Shown: positions 42,840 through 54,652 of the stretch, piece by piece
Layout of the letters: each line of letters starts with the position of its first letter
How positions within the stretch are numbered: the first letter of the stretch is position 1
Source of the DNA: Turnera subulata
Lineage: Eukaryota; Streptophyta; Magnoliopsida; Malpighiales; Passifloraceae
Direction of reading: 5' to 3'
Assembly (NCBI GenBank): GCA_028386065.3
Contig: JAKUCV010001122.1
Span: 1 to 64,000, forward strand
Length of the DNA: 64,000 nt
The notes under the pieces: model-generated
Seen by the model: the letters and a program-made list of their open reading frames with translations, nothing else
Databases searched by the model: none
Told to the model about the DNA's origin: nothing
Position numbers and translations under genes: made by a program

Positions 42840-45800
42840 CTGTATACACGCCCTTAGACAAGCGTGTTTTTGTGAATGATGTATATCAGGGCTGTGATAT
42901 CTACATTGAGGGACATCATATGCCGGCAGATTTGTTGCTTTTGCCTATGGCAGAATTTGACGTGTTATTGGGCATGGACTGGCTGTCTCGGTATGGTGCT
43001 CGAGTTGACTGTGCTAATAAGAAGATCAGGTTTCGACCGAGTGGGGAGGAAGAATTTGTATTTCAAGGGAAGTTTGTCCCTTCTCAACCACAAGTTGTTT
43101 CTGCTACAAGAGCTGTTCTGGCAGTGCGGAATGCGGACATCCTATATTTGGCATCCGTTCAATGTGTAGGTGAGCAGAAACTTACGGTTGAACAAGTTCC
43201 TATTGTGAATGAATTTCTTGATGTGTTTCCTAATGATTTGCCTGGGTTGCCTATTGACCGAGATATTGAGTTTGGCATTGAACTCATACTCGAGGTTGAA
43301 CCTGTGTCTATTACTCCATATCGGATGGCACCAACAGAATTACGAGAATTGAAAACTCAGTTGCAGGACTTGTTGGACAATGGATTTATCAGGCCGAGTG
43401 TATCTCCGTGGGGAGCGCCAGTGCTGTTTGTTAAGAAGAAAGATGGTTCTATGAGATTGTGTATCGATTATTGGCAGCTAAATAAGTAACGGTGCGGAAC
43501 AAGTACCCATTGCCCCGAATTGATGATCTGTTTGACCAGCTGCAAGGTGCAAAATACTTTTAAAAGATTGACTTAAGGTCAAGGTACCACCAACTGAAAA
43601 TCAAGGCAGAAGATGTGCCAAAGACAGCGTTCAGAACTCGCTACGGCCATTATGAATTTCTGGTTATGCCATTTGGGCTCACTAATGCTCCAGCAGCGTT
43701 TATGGACATGATGAACCGAGTGTTCAAGGAATATCTTGACAAGTTCGTTATTGTGTTTAATGATGATGTGTTGGTGTATTCTAAGTCCAAGGAGGAGCAT
43801 GAGGAGCATTTGCGGATTGTGTTACAGATTTTACGAGAGAAGAAACTGTATGCAAAGTTTACTAAGTGTGAGTTTTGGCTTGAGAGAGTGTCATTCCTTG
43901 GCCATGTGATATCCGAAAAAGGAATAGAAGTAGACCCACAAAAGGTTGAAGCCATTGTAAATTGGCCGAAACCGACTAATGTGACAGAGGTGCGAAGTTT
44001 TCTGGGACTGGCTGGTTAATATCAACAGTTCGTTGAAGGTTTCTCCTGTATAGCTGCACCCTTGACAAAGTTAACTCAGAAGAAGGTGCAATTTCGATGG
44101 ACTAAAGATTGCGAAGCTAGTTTTCAAGAGTTGAAACATAAACTCACCACGGCACCGATTTTGGCACTGCCTACAGAGAACGGTATGTTTACAGTTTACT
44201 GTGACGCGTCAAGAGTCGGGCTGGGTTGTGTTTTAATGCAAGATGGTAAGGTGATAGCATATGCATCCCGAAAGTTAAAGAAGAATGAAGAGAGTTACCC
44301 TGTACATGATCTTGAAATGGCAGCAGTAATCTTTGCTTTAAAAATTTGGAGGCATTATCTCTATGGGGAGCCATGTGAAGTGTATACAGATCACAAGAGC
44401 CTGAAGTATATCCTTGAACAGCGGGATCTAAACTTAAGGTAGCGCAGATGGGTTGAGTTACTTAAGGACTATGATTGTGTTATTAAGTACCATCCCGGGA
44501 AAGCCAACGTGGTTGCTGATGCATTGAGCCGAAAATCAGTTGGTAGCCTAGCGCACTTAGGCGTGGGTAGAAGGCTCGCTGTGCGGGCGTGGCATATATT
44601 GCTGGACGAGGGGTTGAATTTTGCTGTTGCTAAAACAGGTGCACTACTGGCTCACTACCAAGTGCGGCCTACTCTGAATGTTGAAATTGCTAAGGCACAG
44701 GACAGTGACTCGGAAACAAAAACATGGAAAGAAAGGGCTGATCGAGGAGAACTACCGGGGTTTGCTGTTTCTAATGATGGCTTATTAAGATTTGGCTCGA
44801 GAATGTATGTTCCTGACGTTGGAAATCTTCGAAGTAAGCTTATGGGAGAGGCACATCAGACCCGATATACAATGCACCCAGGGTCTACCAAAATTTACCG
44901 TGATCTTAAGCAACACTATTGGTGGAACAACATGAAACGAGATGTGGCAGATTATGTAGCCAAATGTCTCACTTGCCAGCAAGCTAAAGGGGAACATCAA
45001 AAGGTACCAGGATTGCTTCAGCCACTGCCCATTCCGGAATGGAAATGGGAGAGGATCGCCATGGACTTTGATAGTGGGTTGCCTAGGACAGCCGGTGGAT
45101 TTGATGCTATTTGGGTAATTGTGGACAGATTAACCAAATCCGCACACTTTCTACCAGTGAAGAGTACGTATAATTTTACTAAATTGGCGGAAGTGTTTGT
45201 TGATGAGATTGTAAGATTGCATGGTGTACCAATCTCCATTGTTTCGGATCGAGGTCCGCAGTTCACATCTAAATTCTGGCGTTGCTTTCAGGAGGCAATG
45301 GGCACTCAGCTTGATCTAAGTACAACTTTCCACCCGCAAATCGATGGTCAAAGTGCAGATTTTAGAAGATATGTTGCGGGCATGTGTACTGAATTACGGG
45401 AACAGTTAGAACAAGTACCTTCCACTGGTGGAATTTGCTTACAACAATAGCTACCAATCGAGCATTGGCATGGCACCATATGAAGCCTTATATGGGCGAA
45501 GAAGTCGTACACCTGTTTGCTGGGATGAGGTAGGTGTAAGGAAACTACTTGGTCCTGAAATTGTTGAACTCACCACTGAAAAGGTAAAGGTTGCCCGTGA
45601 GAATTTAATTACGGCTCAAGGTAGACAGAAATCTTATGCGGACAACAGAAGGCGAGATTTAGAATTCTTGGTGGGAGACATGGTATTCCTGAAAGTCTCT
45701 CCGACAAAGAGAGTCATGCGGTTTGGAAAGAAAGGAAAGCTAGGACCTCGTTATCTTGGCCCATTTGAAATACTGGAAAGAATTGGTCCAGTGGCCTATC

Positions 45801-46111
45801 GGCTTGCATTACCACCTAAACTTTCTGCAATACACCCAGTTTTCCATGTTTCTATGCTGCGGAAATACCTACAAGATCCCTCACATGTGCTGGCACCGCA
45901 AGAAGTTGAGTTGGGAGAGGAATTGACTTATGAAGCACAACCTGTTAAGATTATTGACAGACAAACTCGTAAGTTACGGAATAAGGAAACAGCTTCTGTT
46001 AAAGTTGTTTGGGAAGATGCTACAGGAAGGGAGGCTACATGGGAATCGGAAAGAGAAATAATGGACAAGTACCCACATCTATTTTCAGGTAAATTCGAGG
46101 ACGAATTCTAA
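42840..46111 (+). pseudogene. pol: Tekay pol pseudogene (protease, RT, RNase H, integrase, chromodomain)
   Basis: Protease tail to '[11 protein letters not shown]' (about 42960-43010); reverse transcriptase to 44020 ('[15 protein letters not shown]', 'FNDDVLVYS' with both catalytic Asp kept); RNase H ('[13 protein letters not shown]', 'TDHKSLKYI'); integrase zinc region ('CLTCQQAK'), core with two of the three catalytic acids ('MDF', 'VSDRGPQF'); and a C-terminal chromodomain (about 45950-46085, 'ATWESEREIMDKYPHLF'). Lesions: frameshifts near 42831, 43488 and 45355, and stops near 43561, 44017, 44440 and 45390. The change at 45355 removes the region carrying the third catalytic residue (Glu). 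A chromodomain is thought to direct integration to heterochromatin. Confidence 0.92.
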
Positions 46112-46867
46112 ATAAGGGGGAGGTGATGTGATAACCCGTGTAAGCAAAACTTAATGAGTATAATTGATACTGGACGGGTAGTTGGCTTTGGCTGGCTAAC
46201 ATTTGATCTTTGTTGGCCAGCAATTGGCGCGCCCGTGAGTCCATTGGTGCGCCTGGAGGGTAATTGGGTTTAAGTTGTGGTTAGTGGGAGCTAAGCACCT
46301 AAGGATGATTAACTAAAAGTTAATCAAGGTTAAGTGGCTGGAAAATGACTTGGCATTCTGGTTCTAGAAGTAAGTAGGAGGTGGGGGGGCTGCTTGGCTA
46401 GGTGGCAGGTTTGGGACCAAAGGCAGCAAGTGGCTGCTTAGTCACTTGCTTGCCTTGGGCCTTATCAGGTTAAGCAAGCAGCTCAACCCCTCATTTAGCT
46501 AAAACGTGGAAACTCTAGTGGGGAGAGCACTTAGCCAATTTCAAAGGGTTTTCTCTGGTTTTTGCATAGAAGGAAGAGGAAGGTGGGCAAAGGTTAGTAT
46601 TTTTAGCCCTTTGGGTGCTAACTAGCTAGCCAAGTGAGCTGTTGGCTTGGGCAGTGCACAAACATGGTTTGATGGGAAAGACTAAGACATGATTTGAAGT
46701 ATTTGTGCTATGACAGGGTTTCTAGTGGCGTGAGGGATTGTGTTTACTGTGTTGGTGCACAATTGGCCCTGCTGGAGGCCAATTGATGCGCCAAGTGCGT
46801 AATTGGCTCCGCTGGTGCACCAAAGGCCCCTGCTTGGCCAACAGGCGAGCCAATGAGTGCACCAATG

Positions 46868-47797
46868 ACAGCCAGGTTCTAGCAGACATGCGGGGATGAC
46901 CGCCAGGTCCTGGCGGACATGCGGGGATGACCGCCAAGTCCAGGCGGACGTGGGCGCCCAGAAACTGATTTTTTGCCGATTTTCATTCCTAATTCGATTC
47001 TACATGGTTTTGGTCTAGATTTTCAGCCAAGATCTTCATCATTAAGAGGTCCACGCCCCTGCACTCACCTAGAACACTATAAATAGGACACCCCATTCAC
47101 ATTTTAAGGGACATATTTTTTTCTCACATACACACCAATAAACCTTGAGTGCTTGGAGAAACTCTACTCCTCCAAGCCTAGAAACCTATTTTTTTAGGTA
47201 GAAACTCTGGAGGATTTTCGTGGGAGACATTAGCAGTGGTTCAGCGAGGAGAGGTCAAGAAGAGGATCAACGATAGAGCTTAAAAATGGCAAGAAGGTGG
47301 GTCTAGTACTCAACCCACTACAAGGAGCTAGAGGAGGGCTACAAGAGGTAACTCTAAACCCTCTCTTTTGATTGATCTTTGTTGATTATATGCTGATGCC
47401 TTTGATGATGTAAGTGGCCAATTTGTGCCATGTCTAGAACTACGTGGCTTTGACCCCGATAACTCAGGTACATAGGTAATCTCGGACTTACAACAGAATG
47501 CAAGCCAAATCTTCTTCTTCTTCCATTCTCTTTACTTTCCACACCTGCACACTTGCACCAGGCACACTTGCATTTCATAATTTGGTGCCTAAGACCTTCC
47601 CATCTGTGACGAACCTCCGATCCATAACTTTAGTTTGCCATGACCATGTAGCCTAAAGGATTCATTTTTAATGTTTTTCCCAAGTTTTGTCCTTAATAAC
47701 ACTTGGGTGGCGACTCTAATCTTATGGGATTGACCCGAAGAAGAAGGTGAAAGGATTAGGTGAATAGGCCCAAGTGATTTTGGGTCGGGTATTCACA
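46868..47797 (+). mobile_element. Tat-like LTR fragment (3' portion)
   Basis: The last 930 bp of a plus-strand Tat-like LTR: GACCGCC cluster (46868-46945), TATAAATA (47078-47085) and the end GGGTATTCACA at 47797. No primer-binding site follows, so it is a 3' or solo LTR. The left edge joins Tekay LTR sequence at a short shared word (ATGAC), a recombination or deletion junction. It may be the 3' LTR of copy 2. Confidence 0.75.
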
Positions 47798-47952
47798 CTT
47801 AGTGTGTTGCCAAAAGACCATGGACACTGATTCGGTCTGGCAGGACATGTCTAGAAAAGCAAGTTAAATTGAGTTAAGGGGATCGTGAGAAGAGGAAGAT
47901 CATTGACTGAAATCACAAAAGTTTGTATTCACCGATGCACCAGTTATGACAT
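47798..47952. other. Unassigned flank left of the Athila-like element
   Basis: 155 bp with no match to other elements in the window and no coding frame. It ends with the target duplication GACAT and continues at 55950. Confidence 0.4.
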
Positions 47953-49258
47953 TGTTCGTTCAAAATTGGCTGCTAGTGCACAGCGTTGCTGTAGTAAACA
48001 AGGTCGAATCACAAGGACTGCGAAATAACACTGTCCTTAGAGCTTTCCATCGATTAGGCTATAAAACAGTAAGTAAATAAAGTATCGAAATGGTGAGAGT
48101 AATAGGCAGAGAAAATAAAGCAAATAAACAGTAAATAAAGAAGCAGTGTGTACTGGTAGGAAGATGTAGTAATAAAGGAACCTAGGTTGTCTAGGGTTCA
48201 CTACTGCAGGTGCTGTCTAAGTAATAAAACTATGGTTTGGCTAATTTATTTGTCTACCTTGTAGGGCTCCCTAGCCTATATCATCCACAACCAGTTGTTC
48301 ACTGATATTGTAAAACTACCCTATTCCTAAACAACCTGTTGTTCGCCACTGTTGCCTGTCCTAAGGTGCAGTAGGCGTTGTACTAGGTGCTGAATCCTCC
48401 ACTACCCTAAAAATCTCTTTCGACAATAGTTAGGATAGAGGTTGTGTATAGAACGATCAGATTTCCTAACTTCTCCTGTTCAGTGATTCGCTAGGTCGTC
48501 TAAGGTGCACAATAGGGTGATCAGGCCGCATGCGCTGTTAAGCTCTCCAAACATAAATCAAAGAATAATGAATCATAGAAGCCAAAACACGAATTATTAC
48601 TAAAAGATAACTGTAGCTACATCCCATAAACCTAGATAAGAGAAATTAGCTCGTGAAGAAACTAAAAACAACAAACAATTGACATGTTGTCGAATAAAAA
48701 TCTAAAGGTCTTCGCTTTGCTTCAGACGAATTCTCCTCTCTCTCCTGCTCTGAAAGATAAATTTTTGTTGCTGAGAAAAGAGTGTTTCAATGGGCCAAAA
48801 GGCTCTCTTCTTAGGGTTTTATTCTTTTCTATTTATAGAGGACAAAGTCTTTGATAAAACCCAAAGTCTTGGAAAATAAGTTTTCATCTCAAAACCTAGC
48901 AGCAAAATGTCTTCTTTCCTTCCAAGGAGTGTCCACGAAATCGTCAATAAATACTCCTTGAATTTAGGCACAAGCTCCAAATTAATTATAAAAATCGGGA
49001 CTTTGACGCAGCACCGCTGTCGCTGGTGCAGTTTGAACAGAAACTGGCCATTCAGTAGCGCCTCGCTGTTTTCGGGCCAAAATCATCTAAATCCACTCCA
49101 AAAAGGACCTAATTGCACCTGAAAGTAAACAAGAGCTAGAAAAGTAAAATTTGGTGTAAAAGCAAGTGATTTCCTTTCTAAATGCATGAATTGATGCCAA
49201 ATGCAAGGCCAATACAATACAGTGCATGCTGTAAAAGTGTGTAATTTCGTGCTCATCA
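47953..49258 (-). repeat. 3' LTR of the Athila-like element (1306 bp)
   Basis: Plus-strand ends TGTTCG and CTCATCA. It aligns with 54653-55944 with several indels, one of them near 48170-48220, so the insertion is older than that of the giant-LTR element. Confidence 0.88.
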
Positions 49259-51465
49259 AATTCTCCCAAACTTGAACCTCTGCTTGTCCCCAAGCAAAAC
49301 ATAAACTTAATCACAAAGAGAATGATGCAGCAAGAAATTACAATAACCATCTCAAATTAAAATACATCAGCAGCACCTGTCATGCACACTACAGCTCCCG
49401 CTGTCAGAAATCCTGAATTGTCTCAGTTAAAGAAAGATTATCAGTTCTCATTCAACAAAGTTCAGAAAGCACAGAGATGATCAAAAGAAAATCAAAATGG
49501 TAGCCATTCAACGTTGAAAGCTCCTTATGCCATTGCAAAAGGATTAGTACCCAAGCTAATCAACCATCTCATAAGCCAATTCAAATTTTCTATCTCTACC
49601 AATGAACATAAAGGCATAATCAAGGATCAGAAGGTCTTCATTCGTGTTGTAATGGGGTTGGTTTAGGGCTAACAAAGAAAGGGAATTAGATGGATAACAA
49701 AAACTGCTTACCTTCCAAAAATCCAAACTTAGGATAGCTTCTTCCACAAATTAATGCACAAAACAAGAATTTTCTGGACCTTTGGAGCACAAAAAGATTA
49801 GCAGGAGATAACGAGAGCAAAAAATTTTTCAAGGGAGTGTGGAGAGGTTTTTCTCTCCTTTCCTCTTTTTTTTTTGTTTCATCACTCCCTTGATCTCATT
49901 ACAGTTCATCACTCATCTCCATGTTCATAAATTACAAAGCTCCATTTAATATCTCGACAAACTTCTCATGTTTTCACCTTACAGCGGGTGCTATCGCGAC
50001 GTTGTCATCCTAAAAATTAGAACCAGGAAGGAAAACTGACATACCCGGATTATATGAACCCATACGTATTTTTGCCATACGTATTTTTGAATTATTGACT
50101 TTTTTACCATAAGATAAAATCCTCTCCCTAATTATAATTTTGAGAATCCTTTTATTGATCAGAAAAAAAAAAACAGAACGGCCAATATTGATTTTTTGTT
50201 GTTGATTTTAACTCCTCCTAATCGATTTTTTGATTTTGCTTGACAATTCATAATCCAACAACACAATTTCGGTTAATTGAATTCCTTCAAAAAGATTTCA
50301 ATTCCAACAACACAATTCCCCTCATGACGTTTTTTCAAGTCTAGGAAGACGAGGTATCGGTCTGATAGTCTTCTGGTTTTTCCCAAGGCGAGGTATAATA
50401 GGGTCGCGGTTTTTCCCAAGGCGAGGTATAATATTTTTGTTTCATTTCCCGAGGGCTTTAATTTGAAGAACAGCAAGCTTTAAAGTACTTTGATGGTCAA
50501 GTAAGGCTCAAACAGCTCAGGTATGATGATGTGGGTGTGTGAAAATAAATTCGACCATCAACCTAGGCTCAAAGGAGTTGTCAAGTGGAAAATTATGATA
50601 TAGGTAGGATAAAAGGTCATATTAGGCTCATCAAACAATGCCTATATCACTTCCTCAAATATACCAATATACTAAAAATTTTGCCTCAAAAGAAAATGAT
50701 AATTAGTTCTAAGATAGTTGACAGCGGGCACTGTAAAGTTAAAAGACGACCAATTGCCACAAGTTACCTTGTTGGTATCACGACTCCCAAGTGATTTTGA
50801 TTTTCTTATCCAGTACAAACTAAACCATACTGAACTTGAACTGATTGTCGGGTGTAAGAATTAAAAATTATCAGAACAGCAGCATGCTGCTTCAGTGAAT
50901 AAAGCCGAGAAGGCATAATAAAATCCAACAACATACACATCAAAAATCAATTGGCCATGAACAGAATGCATAAACATAAACATAAACACAGAAATGCCAA
51001 TTTCTGCCTTCCCCAAACTCAAATTCCATAGTGTCCTCACTGGGGCAGAAGTAAAGCACAAAATACATATAAAACAGAAACATAACAAAAGGAGGGACTC
51101 CCCCAAACTTGAAACAAAACGTGAGATGCATGGATACAGGGGTATGACGGTCAGTTAGCAAACACAACAATGCACACAACATGGCAAACAGTGTACTGAA
51201 AAATAAAATGCAAAAGTAAGGTCAAGTATGCTTCTCTGTTTGCCGATAGTGGTGTGTTGCACTGGCAATGCACGCTGCTTGCCATCACAGTCCCCCTTTC
51301 TTTACAGTTTTCTGATTTTTCTAGTTTTTATGGCTGCAAAAACAACAACAAAAACAAAAATAAAACTAATGAGATGCGCTAAAAATAGTAAAACTTACCT
51401 CGGGTTGCCTCCCGAGCAGTGCTTCTTTTACGTCTTGTAGCTGGACACCTTGCAGCTCACACTGC
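49259..51465. other. Non-coding 3' interior of the Athila-like element
   Basis: About 2.2 kb between the protease/integrase-tail frame and the 3' LTR. It is AT-rich, with homopolymers near 49870 and 50165 and a repeated phrase 'ttttcccaaggcgaggtataata' at 50380 and 50410. Full Athila elements may carry an env-position ORF here. None is seen. Confidence 0.6.
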
Positions 51466-52608
51466 TCAAGGTGGCTCAAAAAGAAGATGAGGAATCTCCT
51501 TCACCATTGTCACTCCAGGATTGTGATGTTTTAGTTGTTGCCCATTCACTTTGATAGTCCCATGCTCCTCATCACAAATCTCCACATTACCATTTGAGAG
51601 GTAATCAAGCACTGTATATGGCCCTGTCCAACAATTACAAAATTGGCCATTGAAGAGCTTTAGCCTCGAGTGGAAGAGAAGAACTCGCTCCCCCAAATTA
51701 AACTTCCTCTTCTTTTGTTTAAATTTGCATGATGGAAGCTTTGGCACATCTACATGAGGCTCCTTCCCATCATCAGAAGGAGAGACAGTGCCGCTGTGAC
51801 TTAACATCTCCAAGGCTTGCAATTGGGAGTTAGCATCTGGAATGGCTGATGGGTGTTGCGTTTCCTTCTCTACAGTGCTATCACTGTCTTCTGGTCTACC
51901 TTTGATGGCCAAACAACACGATTGTGACTCAACAGTCTCACCTACGGCGCCTGCTGCATGAATCATATCCTCCTCGATTGTTTCAATAGCACTCACCATA
52001 TAGCAAGCATTGAATTCCAACTCTGAATCTATTGCCTTTTGGACATTAAATTCCACTCTTTCCTCTCCAACTCGAAATGTGATGCTGCCATCCTTTACAT
52101 CAATTACAGCGCCAGCTGTTGCGAGAACAGGTCTCCCAAGAATGATTGGGGTCTGCTCATCAAGCTCCATGTCCATGATCACGAAGTCGCAAGGTATATA
52201 AAACCTCCCTACTTTCACAGGGACATCCTCCAGCACTGCTACAGGGTACTTTATAGATCGGTCAGCAAGCTGGAGCACCATGCTGGTAGGCTTAGTCTCT
52301 CCAAAGTCAAGCTTTTGCGCTGCTGTTAATGGCATCAAACTGATACTGGCCCCAAGGTCACACAATGCTCTATTGAAGATTTGGGTGCCAATAGTACAGG
52401 GAATTGAAAAGCTTCCCGGATCATTAAGCTTTATTAGGGAATGCGGTTTCAGCAGCACAGCACTGCACTTTGCTGTAAGGGCCACTGTCTGCTCCTCTAC
52501 AGTGCGCTTTTTGGCGAGGATTTCCTTCAAAAACTTGGCATAAGTGGGAATCAGATCCAGAATATTGGTGAAGGGAATCTCTAATTTGAGACCAATAAGC
52601 ATGTCCAA
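51466..52608 (-). CDS. Athila protease fused in frame to an integrase C-terminal tail
   Basis: An open 380-residue frame. Residues 1-200 are the Athila protease region: 'YAKFLKEILAKKRTVEE', 'DPGSFSIPCTIG', the catalytic 'LCDLGASISLMP', and 'TPIILGRPVLATAGAVIDV'. A low-complexity linker follows, then from about residue 300 'FNLGERVLLFHSRLKLFNGQ' and 'CWTGPYTVLDYL', which belong to the C-terminal domain of Athila integrase. Everything between (reverse transcriptase, RNase H, integrase zinc and catalytic domains) is missing, yet the join is in frame. Upstream, protease-proximal sequence lies in another frame (to 52774), offset at an A-run near 52615, so expression with Gag would need a frameshift. 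Confidence 0.75.
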   Translation of the reverse strand: MDMLIGLKLEIPFTNILDLIPTYAKFLKEILAKKRTVEEQTVALTAKCSAVLLKPHSLIKLNDPGSFSIPCTIGTQIFNRALCDLGASISLMPLTAAQKLDFGETKPTSMVLQLADRSIKYPVAVLEDVPVKVGRFYIPCDFVIMDMELDEQTPIILGRPVLATAGAVIDVKDGSITFRVGEERVEFNVQKAIDSELEFNACYMVSAIETIEEDMIHAAGAVGETVESQSCCLAIKGRPEDSDSTVEKETQHPSAIPDANSQLQALEMLSHSGTVSPSDDGKEPHVDVPKLPSCKFKQKKRKFNLGERVLLFHSRLKLFNGQFCNCWTGPYTVLDYLSNGNVEICDEEHGTIKVNGQQLKHHNPGVTMVKEIPHLLFEPP

Positions 52609-53241
52609 AATTTTTTTTATATTGCTCCCCGAGTCTGCTCTTTCTATAGACTTGTGGATATGGCACAGGTGGCTGGTAAGGTACTGGTAGTGCTGTCTTC
52701 TTAGGGGCTTCTTCCTGCAGCACCACTTGTTTGGCCACTACTTCCTGTTTCTTCTCTATTTCGGGGTTTGCCACCTTTACTCGCTTAGGAATAGGGTCTG
52801 GAAGCTCCTTCCCACTCCTTAGTCACTGCCTGACACTGTTCCTTCAAAGTTGCTAATTCACCATACAGTGTGCCCTGTGAATGCTTCATATAAACTTGTG
52901 GATAGGGCAGCAGGGCTGGTATGGTGCTGGCAACGTCACTGGCTTGCTTGGTGCCTCATTCTTCTCTTCCGGTACCCATCCACTTTTCAGTGTTACTGCC
53001 ATGAATTGCCCTTTTGGATTCATCTCCGGTTGTCCTCGTGGCTTGCCCAGCGGTTGATGCTGCTGAGCAGCGTACTATGCAAACTGGTTCTGCAGCATCT
53101 TGTTGTGAGCCTTCAGCATGTTCAGCTCTTTATCCATCCTATTCTACCTTCCAGTAGCTGTTTCACCCTTGTGGTCAATTCAGAATACCCTCCCTGTTGT
53201 CCACCTTGCCGCTGCTACTGCTGCCCCTGATGCTGGTACCC

Positions 53242-54495
53242 CTAACTGTAGTTTTGGTTTGTGTGTGATTTCCATCCTTGGTTATGCCCCTGGTTGTAGA
53301 TATTGTATGACTGACTGGCGCAGCGGTCAATGAAATTTGCCTCCTCTGAATTATTCACAGGACACTCAAGGTAAGAGTGAGAGTCACTGCAAATTTCACA
53401 TACGTTGTATTGGGCAATAGGTTGTACCTGAGCTCTAGGCTGCACTGGCTTGGTGGTCAAAACTTTGAGTTGCTTAGAGAAGGCAGGAAGTTGGGCCTCA
53501 ATATTGGTGTTTTTGTCAACATGATGCACTCCCCTTGCACTGCGGCGTGGCTCATCATCTTCTTCAAGGTTAAGCATGATTCTTTTGGCATCCTCATACG
53601 GTGCATGCTTAAACTTCCCATCAGCTGCTGCAGCATTGAGAGTGCACCTATCCTCAGGTGACATGGCATGATAGAAGATCCCCAGCAGCGCTGGCAGGTA
53701 CACCATATGAGCAGGGCAGCGCTGAATTAGATCCTGAAATCTCTCCCATGCTTGAACCATTGTTTCATCATATTTCTGCATGAAATTGTAGATTCGCCCA
53801 TGAAGCTCATCCATCTTTGTATCAGGGAAGTACTTCTTCAAGAATGCTTCTTCCATTTGCTCCCAGATGGTGATGTTGTTCGCTGGCAGAGTTTTCAGCC
53901 ATCTCTTGGCTCCATCCCTGAGAGAAAATTTGAAAAGATGAAGATTATTGGCATCTTCAGAACACCCCTGAATCCTGGTGGTCGCACAAATATCCAGAAA
54001 ATCCTCCAAGTGCTGGTTAGGGTCCTCCAGCACCGATCCTCCAAACTGCTTGTTTTGCACCATTTGAACCAAGTTGGTTCTGAGCTCATATGGTTGATCA
54101 TTATTAAATGGTACTATGGCCCCAGTAGGTGATGTATGGCGAGGTCGCATAAGCTGGTTGAATGGAAGGTTGGGGATGTTGGCGAAAGGGTCGACAATTT
54201 CATGAGCAACAGCATGCTGATGGTGGCGCTGCTGCTTACCTTGGCCAACAGGGTTGACAATAGGTCTCTGGTTGAGGGGTTCGATGATAACAGGAGGGAT
54301 GATATTGCCATTTTCATCCCTAAGTGGATCATCCTGGCCGCGTGGGGGGTTAATGATGTTGACATTATGGGCCATGGTGGCTGTCTTGATGTTCTCGGCT
54401 GCTTTCTGTTGCCTTGCTTGCCTGCGGTTCGCCCTAGCAGCGCTTTCAATGTCAGGGATGTGTATAAGATCAGGCTTTTGACTCCTGGATTGCAT
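53242..54495 (-). CDS. gag: Athila-like Gag
   Basis: Open frame of 417 residues starting MQSRSQKPDLI at 54493-54495. The Retrotrans_gag region covers roughly residues 140-300 ('LRTNLVQMVQNKQFGGS', 'LFKFSLRDGAKRWLKTLP', 'EEAFLKKYFPDTK', 'AWERFQDLIQRCP'). A single zinc knuckle (CEICSDSHSYLEC) lies near residue 370. The frame stops at 53242 and further stops follow towards 52800, where an intact Athila would continue into protease. Gag assembles the particle and packages RNA. This one may still be translatable, but its link to the protease frame is broken. Confidence 0.85.
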   Translation of the reverse strand: MQSRSQKPDLIHIPDIESAARANRRQARQQKAAENIKTATMAHNVNIINPPRGQDDPLRDENGNIIPPVIIEPLNQRPIVNPVGQGKQQRHHQHAVAHEIVDPFANIPNLPFNQLMRPRHTSPTGAIVPFNNDQPYELRTNLVQMVQNKQFGGSVLEDPNQHLEDFLDICATTRIQGCSEDANNLHLFKFSLRDGAKRWLKTLPANNITIWEQMEEAFLKKYFPDTKMDELHGRIYNFMQKYDETMVQAWERFQDLIQRCPAHMVYLPALLGIFYHAMSPEDRCTLNAAAADGKFKHAPYEDAKRIMLNLEEDDEPRRSARGVHHVDKNTNIEAQLPAFSKQLKVLTTKPVQPRAQVQPIAQYNVCEICSDSHSYLECPVNNSEEANFIDRCASQSYNIYNQGHNQGWKSHTNQNYS

Positions 54496-54629
54496 ACACC
54501 AATCGAAACACTGCTAGAGAGGCTACAGCGCTTTCAACATGTTTCATCTGCCGCAAGTAAACAAACAAAATCAGAAAACAAAGAAAGCCTAATCATTTTA
54601 AAACCCTAAGTAGTATTATTTAGCGCAGT

Positions 54630-54646
54630 CCCCGACAACGGCGCCA
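54630..54646 (-). other. Primer-binding site, Athila type
   Basis: Minus-strand TGGCGCCGTTGTCGGGG lies six bases from the LTR end. It is close to the tRNA-Asp-type site of Athila elements. Confidence 0.85.
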
Positions 54647-54652
54647 AAAACG

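Larger units (their letters stand above)
29759..46867 (+). mobile_element. Tekay/Del-type chromovirus (Ty3/gypsy), split by copy 3
   Basis: Plus-strand element: 5' LTR 29759-31393, primer site at 31398, gag 31411-31840 and 41641-42839, pol to 46111, purine tract (AATAAGGGGGAGG) at about 46111-46123, and 3' LTR from 46127 cut off at 46867 after 741 bp. The C-terminal chromodomain and long LTRs with TGTGATAACCC...CGTGACA ends fit Tekay. It is inserted in the copia element (left flank TGTTC) and has lost its right end. Confidence 0.9.

Noticed and set aside
51240..51300. Possible host gene exon near the phrase 'tgccatcacagtccccc'
   Set aside because: Lies inside the Athila-like element between its target duplications, with no splice or coding evidence.
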